Source: GH45 sp046704385
Lineage (GTDB): Bacteria; Bacteroidota; Bacteroidia; Bacteroidales; SZUA-534
NCBI GenBank assembly: GCA_046704385.1
Contig: JBJKSB010000072.1
Coordinates: 1 to 46,105 of the forward strand
DNA: 46,105 bases
Direction: 5' to 3'
In this document: piece after piece, positions 10,001-15,883 of the stretch
Layout: each line of letters starts with the position of its first letter
Position numbering within the stretch: the stretch's first letter is position 1
Translations under genes and position numbers: made by a program
Notes under the pieces: generated by a model
The model's database searches: none
The model's input: the letters and a program-made list of their open reading frames with translations, nothing else
Told to the model about the DNA's origin: nothing

Positions 10001-10207
10001 TGGGGAAGGGCACAATTTTATGCTCCTTTTAAACGATTCGGCAACCTGAAAATAAGTACGCCTGTATTTAATATGATTGTAGTTTGGTTGATGACCTTTG
10101 TCTTTTTTATCACACTTTATTTCAGAGTATTACGTAAGGTTATTGCTTACTTTGAACGATTCAAACTCCGTCGCTTATACAGTCGGGTTCTTAAATTGAA
10201 AACCTAA
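7091..10207 (+). CDS. ABCG-like fused ABC ATPase-permease with N-terminal extension
   Basis: 1038 residues. The N-terminal 130 residues are helical and acidic (TerB-like in look). A small beta region with GERNLYLNGINIQ may be FHA-like. The ATPase follows: Walker A GGSGTGKST near 288, Q-loop YVPQIDLL, signature LSGGQRKRLNIALELI near 393, Walker B ILFVDEPTSGLSS near 415, H-loop NIHQPSSDIY. The ATPase-before-membrane order and the DEPTSGLSS form are those of ABCG-type transporters. A CYTCG motif follows the ATPase near 500. Membrane helices start near 594 and run to about 758. A soluble, probably extracytoplasmic stretch of some 235 residues precedes the last helix (about 995-1014). It is a half-transporter expected to dimerise; the substrate is unknown. 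Confidence 0.88.
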   Translation: MSELLLDALMRLFALLTDINKEQQTGRAHAQIKDYLERQFNTELAQKYLQLYNNYLEAYHGVDFMQESNGSGEGRISNLNQINHICEKLNNEMEKAPKMLLFVQLLEFLNLEDEVGGAENQIIDVLAKNMKIDADDYLKLKIFILGDPRNIPDQQSLLLISGNKSHANSKFKHIYNEKQQVVVWMLQIKSTNTFIFKYSGERNLYLNGINIQPKKAYVFASGSVIKTSRMAPVYYGRVASLFMERQDNARILYKAVDVSHNFNPRLVGVHKFSLIASSGQLIGIIGGSGTGKSTLLNVLNGNLKLHSGNITINGYDIKKDSEYLQGVIGYVPQIDLLIEELTVFENLYYNARFCFSRQSESEIVKLVNKALEDFDLVEAKDLVVGSPLNKILSGGQRKRLNIALELIRQPSILFVDEPTSGLSSMDSEKVISLLKRQTILGRLVIINIHQPSSDIYKLFDKLLIIDKGGRVVHNGNPMDAIVYFKKMAHYVNPEERECYTCGNVKTEQPLRIIEARKVTPDGRLIRERKIPPHEWYKYYQINFEDKFKWKTELSDDVKEKLPPNLFSIPKRWQQFKIYFLRDALSKIKDKQYLLINFIEAPILAMILGFFTKYIINGKSGGQYFFSENVNLPAFLFMSIVVALFIGLNVSAEEIFKDKKLLQRESFLNLSRFSYLGAKVIVMFSISALQTLSFVLIGNHILEIHGLTLSYWLILFSVSCFANMLGLNISSGLNTVVSIYITIPLILVPQMLFSGVIVEFDKLHSSISSDDYVPIIGDIMTARWGYEALAVNQFMNNDYEKNFFDLEQQASRCNYYSGLLIPELKMRNNEAQFAVDHHDNPNAVFNINVLNNEIVSENGRLRFKSGKEKYSSFSIRNYTKVTHDRINNQLDSLFNLYNNNCLHYTRNKDSIYELLLKQYGGNEGLLNFKQKYYNKTLANWVLAKQESKQIVFDGEKYIQKWHPIFKDPVNKWGRAQFYAPFKRFGNLKISTPVFNMIVVWLMTFVFFITLYFRVLRKVIAYFERFKLRRLYSRVLKLKT

Positions 10208-10299
10208 TGTTAGGTGACTTATTTAAGAAACGGTTTAAGATGTCGATTCATAGTGAATATTTTTAAGTATAAAGATGGAATATTGGAAAGATGGAAAGA

Positions 10300-10367
10300 T
10301 GGAAAATTGGAATATATAAGTAAACATTTGATGAATGGTCCCATTTTTCCAATATTCCAGTTTTCCA
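10300..10367. repeat. GGAAAATTGGAA-type long inverted repeat
   Basis: TGGAAAATTGGAATAT at 10300-10315 is inverted at 10352-10367 (ATATTCCAGTTTTCCA, one mismatch), preceded by a GGAA/GATGGAAA-rich tract from 10275. A related element is at 43091-43141. A small ORF across it (10214-10441) has no coding character. Confidence 0.7.
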
Positions 10368-10474
10368 AGAATGTTTTTATTATTGCTGTGATTCAATTTA
10401 AAATAAAAAAATTCTGTTTAGGTAACACATACCGTTATTGATCGTTAAATAGATTGGGACAAAAACTAAGCATT

Positions 10475-10747
10475 ATGGATTCAAAGCATTATGAAAAATT
10501 AAGGGAACTATTAGTTGAAAACAGTACCTGGCCATTATTGTATTTGTTTAAGTTCATTGTGCCAAACACCGATAACCGGGTAAATAAAGTAGTTAAGTTA
10601 TTGCCCACTGAAGGAGAAATTTCCTATAAACATACTGAGAATCTGAAATATGTTTCCGTTACCTGTAAAGTATTAATGGAATCGGCAGAATCCATTATTG
10701 AAGTAACCCATCAGGTATCGCAAATTTCAGGAGTTATTATTCTTTAG
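10475..10747 (+). CDS. DUF493 (YbeD-like) family protein
   Basis: 90 residues from the ATG at 10475; an in-frame TTG at 10454 is not needed, because the family is about 90 residues long and starts shortly before the first beta strand. The pattern WPLLYLFKFIVPN, then TENLKYVSVTCKVLMESAES, then VTHQVSQISGVIIL at the very end fits the ferredoxin-like fold of DUF493, with its typical closing Ile-Leu. Bacteroidota genomes commonly carry it as a single gene. The role is unknown, though E. coli YbeD is proposed to be regulatory. It converges on the aminotransferase gene, with a hairpin in the 33-base gap. Confidence 0.85.
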   Translation: MDSKHYEKLRELLVENSTWPLLYLFKFIVPNTDNRVNKVVKLLPTEGEISYKHTENLKYVSVTCKVLMESAESIIEVTHQVSQISGVIIL

Positions 10748-10755
10748 GCCGAAAA

Positions 10756-10781
10756 GGTTACTGAGCGGAGCCGAAGTAACC
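10756..10781. repeat. Palindromic hairpin, TGAGCGGAGCCGA family, copy 1
   Basis: GGTTACT (10756-10762) pairs with AGTAACC (10775-10781) around the loop GAGCGGAGCCGA. It fills the gap between two convergent genes and touches the aminotransferase stop codon, so it may act as a bidirectional RNA 3' end. Copy 2 is at 19333-19358 with a compensatory base-pair change. Confidence 0.8.
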
Positions 10782-12028
10782 TACAACGCCATCGGTCGTT
10801 CTTTATTTTTACTTTTATGAAGGGCGATTTCGTTTTCAATCACTTTTGCCAGCCTTATTACACCTGCGCGGTTCCGGTCGTCATCAGCAAAAGAAAAGTT
10901 AAGGCGCATGGTATTTTTTCCGGTTCCATCTGGATAAAAAACTTTACCGATAACAAATGCTACCCTTTTTTCAACTGCTTTATGGAAAAGTTCCTCGGCA
11001 TCCATGTATTCCGGAAGCGACAGGAAAAGAAACAAACCACCTTCAGGTTCGGTCCAGGTTACAGCTTTAGGCATATATTTTTTAAAGCCCTGAAGCATCA
11101 GATTTCTTCGGTGACGATACAAATCAATAGTTTGTTTTAAATTAGAATCGAATCGTGGACTTTGCATATATTTGGCTGCAATTTTTTGTACAAAGGTAGC
11201 TGTACACAAATCGGCAGATTGTTTTAGTATTACAATTTTATCCAAAACCAGAGGATGTGCTAATACCCAGCCAATCCTAAAACCTGGAGCAACAATTTTT
11301 GAAAAAGTGCCCAGAGTAATTACCTGGCCTGAATTATCCAGCTGATACATCAGAGGTTGGTGTTCGCCTTCGAACCTTATTTCACGATACGGACTGTCTT
11401 CAACAATCAGCACATCATATTTATGTGCCAGTTCCAGTATCTCAATTCGTCGCCAGGTAGGCATGGTAATACCTGTTGGATTCTGAAAGTCGGGAATAAT
11501 GTATATGAATTTAGGCTTTTCGCCGTTTTGTTTCATTTCTTTAAGTACATCTTCCAGCTTATCGGCTCTCATTCCGTATTCATCGAGTGTAATTCCAACC
11601 ATTTGTGCTCCGTACGACATAAAGGCGCTTAATCCACCCAGATAGCTGGGTAATCCGCAAATTACCTTATCTCCTTTGTTTAAGAATGTTTTACCTATTA
11701 AATCGAGGGCCTGTTGTGAGGCCGTAGTCACGATTAAATTCTCAACATTACAATTTACACCTTCGCTCCGATACTTTTCAACCAGTGTTTGCCTTAACTC
11801 CATTAAGCCTTCGGTTGCATCGTACTGTAATGAGGCGGCTCCATCTTCATATAGCACGTGGTTTACAATCTCCTTCAGGTCGTCAATCGGGAACGATTCA
11901 GGGGCTGGCAAACCACCGGCAAATGAAATGATGTCGGGTTGTTGAGTCAGTTTTAATATTTCACGAATGGCTGATCGTTTACTACGGTTTACCATGTTCG
12001 AAAATACGGAGTTTAAATCAGATATCAT
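10781..12028 (-). CDS. PLP-dependent class I/II aminotransferase (LysN/AroT-like)
   Basis: 415 residues, the usual length for the 2-aminoadipate/aromatic aminotransferase branch of fold-type I. FAGGLPAPESFP marks the N-terminal substrate loop near residue 36, IPDFQNPTGITMP the Asn-Pro-Thr-Gly motif, IVEDSPYREIRF the Asp that binds the pyridine nitrogen, and TLGTFSKIVAPGFRIGW the Schiff-base lysine near residue 240. It reversibly moves amino groups between an amino acid (branched, aromatic or 2-aminoadipate) and 2-oxoglutarate in the cytoplasm. It is divergent from an AsnC/Lrp regulator 178 bases away, a classical arrangement for a controlled amino acid catabolic gene. Exact substrate not determinable. 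Confidence 0.9.
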   Translation of the reverse strand: MISDLNSVFSNMVNRSKRSAIREILKLTQQPDIISFAGGLPAPESFPIDDLKEIVNHVLYEDGAASLQYDATEGLMELRQTLVEKYRSEGVNCNVENLIVTTASQQALDLIGKTFLNKGDKVICGLPSYLGGLSAFMSYGAQMVGITLDEYGMRADKLEDVLKEMKQNGEKPKFIYIIPDFQNPTGITMPTWRRIEILELAHKYDVLIVEDSPYREIRFEGEHQPLMYQLDNSGQVITLGTFSKIVAPGFRIGWVLAHPLVLDKIVILKQSADLCTATFVQKIAAKYMQSPRFDSNLKQTIDLYRHRRNLMLQGFKKYMPKAVTWTEPEGGLFLFLSLPEYMDAEELFHKAVEKRVAFVIGKVFYPDGTGKNTMRLNFSFADDDRNRAGVIRLAKVIENEIALHKSKNKERPMAL

Positions 12029-12206
12029 GGCTGTAAATTTTAAATTTTATGTACTGTCAAAATTACAAAAAGCACGGCAATGATTCTATAAAATATCTTA
12101 AACAAGGATAAATAAACTATTAAAATATAAAAACAAAGAAAATATATATTAATTTAGTCTGGTTTTTATATTGTAGTAGTTCAAAATTCTCATTTAACAA
12201 CAAATT

Positions 12207-12671
12207 ATGGAGAAAATTAAAATTGATGAAACCGATAAGAAGATTCTCCGGATTCTTCAGACTGACGGTCGCATTACTACCAAGGAGCTGGCCGGTAAAA
12301 TACATTTATCGAATACACCGGTTTATGAGCGAGTAAAAAAACTGGAGAAAAGTGGCATTATCCGAAAGTACAAAATAGAAATTGATCCGGAAAAGATAGG
12401 CAAGGGGACCATTGTGTTTATAATGGCATCCATGAATAAACATACAAAGATTGTGGTTGAGAATTTTAAAAAGGAGTTGCTTGCTTTTCCTGAAGTAATG
12501 GAGTTTTATTATATATCAGGTAACTACGATGCCATGCTTAAAATTATGGTGAACGACATGCAGGAGTTTAAGGTATTTATTGAGGAAAAACTTTCGAATG
12601 TTGAAAATATTAACCAGTTTCACAGCATTTTCGTTATCTCAGGTGAGCGCAAATCAATATTCGAATTTTAG
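12207..12671 (+). CDS. Lrp/AsnC family transcriptional regulator
   Basis: 154 residues. The N-terminal winged helix has the family signature DETDKKILRILQTDGRITTKELA and LSNTPVYERVKKLEKSGIIRKYKIEIDPEK. The C-terminal RAM domain (VFIMASMNKH, then FPEVMEFYYISGNYDAMLKI) binds an amino acid effector. The gene faces the aminotransferase across 178 bases and is followed two bases after its stop by butyrate kinase, so it probably controls both directions in response to an amino acid. The start at 12207 fits the family alignment. Confidence 0.92.
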   Translation: MEKIKIDETDKKILRILQTDGRITTKELAGKIHLSNTPVYERVKKLEKSGIIRKYKIEIDPEKIGKGTIVFIMASMNKHTKIVVENFKKELLAFPEVMEFYYISGNYDAMLKIMVNDMQEFKVFIEEKLSNVENINQFHSIFVISGERKSIFEF

Positions 12672-12673
12672 TT

Positions 12674-13744
12674 ATGAAGCAACAAGTAGTTATAGTAATT
12701 AACCCAGGTTCAACTTCAACCAAGGTTGCCCTTTATAATCGCAGGGGTGAAGTTATTTCCAGTTCATTGATACATCCACAGTCGGAACTCGACAGATTTG
12801 AAAAAATCAGTGATCAATTGGATTATCGTTTTAAAACACTTGAAAGATTTGTTGCAGAAAATCAAATTTCAGATTTGTATGAAGTTGTAGGAGTTGTGGG
12901 ACGTGGTGGAATTGTGAAACCACTTGAAGGTGGTACCTATTTGGTAAATGAAAATTTTTTAAATGATGCCCGTTTGGGTATTTATGGAGAACATGCATCG
13001 AATTTGGGTTCATTGTTAGCCGATAAAATCAGGGGAAAGTTTAACCTGCCTGAATGTTATTCGGTTGATCCGGTATCGGCCGGAAATATCATGCCAAAAG
13101 CTGAGATATCGGGAGTGCCGGGTATTGTTAGAAACAGGCGGGGACATCCGTTAAATATGAAAATGACTGCCCGCAAAATTGCACAAATACAACATATTCC
13201 TTTTAATGAAACCAATTATGTTATCGCTCATTTAGGCGGAGGTATATCCATTTCCCTTGTACAAGCTGGTAAAATACTGGATGTTAATGATGCCTTGCTT
13301 GGAATGGGACCTTTTTCGCCAAACAGAGCAGGAGCATTGCCATCGCGCGGTATTATAGATTTGTGTTATAATCATCCCCGGAACGAAGTAGAGAAGTTGC
13401 TTTCAAAAAACAGTGGGTTTAAAGCATACCTCGGAACAGAGGATATCAGGACTGTTTTTAAAATGATGGATTCAGGGAATGAAAATGCACAATTAATCTA
13501 CGAAGCTTTTGTTTACCAAGTGGCTAAGGAATTGGGAGCTTATTTTGCTGCATCAAAGGCAAAAGCACAGGCTATTATCATTACCGGAGGAATTGCATAT
13601 AACGAAAGGTTTATTAACGATCTAAAAGATTATGTGGGGACGCTCACCGAATTTCATGTATATCCGGGCGAAAATGAGATGCAGGCTCTGGCTGAAGGTG
13701 CATTCCGTGTGATCGATAAGCAGGAAGTGCCAATTACCTATTAA
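12674..13744 (+). CDS. buk: Butyrate kinase (acetate/propionate kinase family)
   Basis: 356 residues, matching butyrate kinases (about 355) rather than acetate kinases (about 400). VIVINPGSTSTKVALYN is the N-terminal phosphate-binding motif, VGRGGIVKPLEGG and YVIAHLGGGISISLV the core, and IIITGGIAYNERF the C-terminal ASKHA motif. It interconverts butyryl (or branched-chain acyl) phosphate and ADP with the acid and ATP. The ATG comes two bases after the AsnC stop, so the two genes are almost certainly co-translated. No phosphotransbutyrylase gene is in the window, so the partner must be encoded elsewhere or the kinase serves a 2-oxo acid route from amino acids. Confidence 0.92.
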   Translation: MKQQVVIVINPGSTSTKVALYNRRGEVISSSLIHPQSELDRFEKISDQLDYRFKTLERFVAENQISDLYEVVGVVGRGGIVKPLEGGTYLVNENFLNDARLGIYGEHASNLGSLLADKIRGKFNLPECYSVDPVSAGNIMPKAEISGVPGIVRNRRGHPLNMKMTARKIAQIQHIPFNETNYVIAHLGGGISISLVQAGKILDVNDALLGMGPFSPNRAGALPSRGIIDLCYNHPRNEVEKLLSKNSGFKAYLGTEDIRTVFKMMDSGNENAQLIYEAFVYQVAKELGAYFAASKAKAQAIIITGGIAYNERFINDLKDYVGTLTEFHVYPGENEMQALAEGAFRVIDKQEVPITY

Positions 13745-14106
13745 ATGGGTAAATACCAAATAGCAAATTTGACGTTAGTTTTCAGGAAAACATTTTACAA
13801 ATTCAATAGAACCGGCTTTTAAGCCGGGTTCCTTTTGAATAAGAATATTGAGTGCAATCCTATTATTTACCCGGTCTAAATACCGGGCCTATTAATCATC
13901 TATAACTTCATTTATTTTTTTTCAAAAAAAAGTAGTAAAAAAGCAATAAAATTGGAATTATTATGTTTAATTAACATAATTATTTTTTCCAAATATCACA
14001 GGATTCTGACCAAATTCCACAGGATTCTGACCAAGTATCACAAAATTATGGAAAAAAGTTTGGGTTGAAGTAAGTTTGGTATAGCAATCAATTTATAAAA
14101 AATGAT
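13745..14106. other. Intergenic region with hairpins and a repeat block
   Basis: No gene is seen. A hairpin at 13810-13831 (AACCGGCTT / AAGCCGGGTT, then CCTTTT) probably ends the buk transcript. A second palindrome, CCCGGT...ACCGGG, lies near 13870-13887. The 3' part holds the 21-bp phased repeat described separately. Confidence 0.6.
13995..14057 (+). repeat. Three-unit 21-bp phased direct repeat upstream of the 14107 gene
   Basis: CACAGGATTCTGACCAA occurs at 13997-14013 and again at 14018-14034. A third, decayed unit (ATCACAAAATTATGG) continues the same 21-base period from 14037. Twenty-one bases is two helical turns, so the units face the same side of DNA, as for cooperative protein binding. 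It ends about 50 bases before the ATG at 14107. Confidence 0.75.
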
Positions 14107-14517
14107 ATGATGGAAGTTCAAACAAGATTTAAGCAAATGGAGAATTTAACTTCGGTTAATAAGCTAATTTATGGATTTGAGGTACCCACCAGGATGACCA
14201 AACTTGAACCTGTTTTTACTTTTGCTTTCGACCTGAATAACCGCGAAAAGAGTAATTGTTTTTTCAATGTAGCGCTGAATCCAAAATTTACGGAGAGAAA
14301 TGGGGATATGACAAGGACATACTATTTTGATAGCGAAGGTACTTATCAGTTTATCCATGAGGAATTTGAGAATTTTTTTATTGATGGTGAGATTAAGTTG
14401 CTGGAAAGCCAAAGCGAACAAACCGAGAGGAGATGTTTTGTGAGCATTACCTATGGAAGTAAGGATGAAGCGCTGCATTTTATTAAAGGTCGTTTTCAGT
14501 TAATCGAGAAAAACTAA
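14107..14517 (+). CDS. Hypothetical protein, 136 residues
   Basis: I recognise no family. The protein is soluble and mixed alpha/beta (PVFTFAFDLNNREKSNCFF, then a DMTRTYYFDSEG segment), with no signal peptide or membrane helix. It begins with two consecutive ATG codons (14107 and 14110); either may be used. A second unknown gene follows three bases after its stop, so the pair is an operon. A phased 21-bp repeat lies directly upstream, suggesting that a dedicated regulator controls both. Coding character is supported by length, codon use like that of its neighbours and the close coupling. Confidence 0.7.
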   Translation: MMEVQTRFKQMENLTSVNKLIYGFEVPTRMTKLEPVFTFAFDLNNREKSNCFFNVALNPKFTERNGDMTRTYYFDSEGTYQFIHEEFENFFIDGEIKLLESQSEQTERRCFVSITYGSKDEALHFIKGRFQLIEKN

Positions 14518-14520
14518 TTC

Positions 14521-14991
14521 ATGATGTCAGTTACGCTAGATAAATTAGCTCAGGAATTGACCAGGTGGTGTAAAACTGCTTCGCCTGTAAATGGTAACTT
14601 CAGGCACCTAACTGAAGTGGATTTAATGAACGATTTTGCCAATTATTTAAGTTTAAATTCCCGAATTAAAGCACTTAAGGAAATCCCCGGATCGGATTCA
14701 CCAAACCTGAAACGATTGGTATTTGCCGAAGATGAAGAGAAGGCCCACGAGGGTATAATAGCGGAATTCATTTACGATTCCGATAAAAAGCCTGATGAGA
14801 TAGATTCAGAAGTTTTAGATACTACCAATACTTTAAGTATAAATAATCTACCTGCAGATTTTCATTCGGCAACCCGATGTATTGTTGGTATCTATAATGA
14901 TTTAAATAACCGCAGTAAATTTCACGATATAGAATTTATAGAAGTTTTTCACGATTTTGAAATAGGTTGTGCCATTAAAAGATTAAGATAA
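14521..14991 (+). CDS. Hypothetical protein, 156 residues
   Basis: Second gene of the unknown pair, starting with tandem ATG codons three bases after the previous stop. No family is recognised. The N-terminus is helical (LDKLAQELTRWCKTA). The middle is acidic, with KLVFAEDEEKAHEG-like and DSDKKPDEIDSEV stretches. The end has alternating hydrophobic residues (CIVGIYNDLN, FIEVFHDFEIGCAIKRLR), suggesting a small beta sheet. It is soluble, with no signal. A GC-rich terminator follows at 15049-15077, closing the two-gene unit. Confidence 0.7.
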   Translation: MMSVTLDKLAQELTRWCKTASPVNGNFRHLTEVDLMNDFANYLSLNSRIKALKEIPGSDSPNLKRLVFAEDEEKAHEGIIAEFIYDSDKKPDEIDSEVLDTTNTLSINNLPADFHSATRCIVGIYNDLNNRSKFHDIEFIEVFHDFEIGCAIKRLR

Positions 14992-15048
14992 TGTTCTTTT
15001 GGTACAATTAGCCTGTTTCAATTCATGCTTTCCCATCCCTATTAAATT

Positions 15049-15077
15049 GGTCCCGGACGCCCGTCTGGGGCCTTTTT
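15049..15077 (+). terminator. Intrinsic terminator closing the 14107-14991 operon
   Basis: GGTCCCGGAC (15049-15058) pairs with GTCTGGGGCC (15063-15072), including two G-T pairs, around a four-base loop and is followed by five T. It ends two bases before the convergent LytTR gene's stop. Confidence 0.8.
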
Positions 15078-15078
15078 G

Positions 15079-15831
15079 CTAGAACGTACGCATTTTTGAA
15101 AATAATTCTTCTCTACGGCTTTTCGATAATGGAATTTCGTGAGTTTGAATTTTGACATGTGCGGGTGAAAATTCTTCCATAAAATTGAGATTGATAATGT
15201 AAGATTGATGCGTTTGGAAGAAGTTTTTATCAGTTAAAAAACTGCTGAAATAATGCATGGTACTTCTGATAAGATACTTTTTACCATCAATGGCATACAA
15301 TTCCAGGTAATTACCTTCTGTTTTGATAAAAAGTATATCGCTGAGTTTAATTTTCACAAATATGTTATCCTTGCGTATAAAAACACAGTCTTTTAATATA
15401 TAATCCTGAATCTCTTCGCTGTCTAAAGTATCAGAATTACCCTTGCCAACCCCTGATTTTACGGCGTTGGAAATGGCAATTTCAATAGAAGTAAATAAAT
15501 TTTCGGCTTTAAAAGGTTTTAACAGGTATGAGTCGGGCTGGGTTTCTTTTGCCCTGGTTACGGTTTTGCTATCTGCATGGCTGGTAAGGTAAATAAAAGG
15601 AATATCGGCTTCGTTCCTTAGAAAGTTCCCTAATTCAATTCCATCTTTATTGCCGTCAATATTAATATCAACAAGCGCCAAATCGGGTAAATCTTTCATT
15701 ATACTGTCAATGGCTTCGTTATAGCTGACGGCCATACCCGTTATTTCATAACCGAGATTGATCAACTGCATACGGATATCCTCAGCAATGATCAGCTCAT
15801 CTTCAACTATCAGGATTTTTACGTTGCTCAT
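15079..15831 (-). CDS. LytTR-type response regulator
   Basis: 250 residues from the ATG at 15831; the longer open frame to 15918 overlaps the kinase gene and adds 29 residues before a receiver domain that starts perfectly at MSNVKILIVEDE. The receiver (1-120) has the acidic pair ED, the phosphoacceptor Asp near 55 (LALVDINIDG), the Thr of YLTSHAD and the Lys of LLKPF. The LytTR DNA-binding domain occupies about 145-250 (FVKIKLSDILFIKTEGNYLELYA, then HQSYIINLNFM). It follows the TPR histidine kinase 52 bases downstream, so the two form a cognate pair. Bacteroidota LytTR regulators of this layout often act without known targets; none is evident here. Confidence 0.92.
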   Translation of the reverse strand: MSNVKILIVEDELIIAEDIRMQLINLGYEITGMAVSYNEAIDSIMKDLPDLALVDINIDGNKDGIELGNFLRNEADIPFIYLTSHADSKTVTRAKETQPDSYLLKPFKAENLFTSIEIAISNAVKSGVGKGNSDTLDSEEIQDYILKDCVFIRKDNIFVKIKLSDILFIKTEGNYLELYAIDGKKYLIRSTMHYFSSFLTDKNFFQTHQSYIINLNFMEEFSPAHVKIQTHEIPLSKSRREELFSKMRTF

Positions 15832-15883
15832 TAAAGTTGTTTTGCTCAAAAATGCAGCACAAGTTAATAATTTTATTGAATAT

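Noticed and set aside
10214..10441. 75-codon ORF after the ABC transporter
   Set aside because: It runs across the GGAAAATTGG inverted repeat, has no start signal and no protein-like composition.
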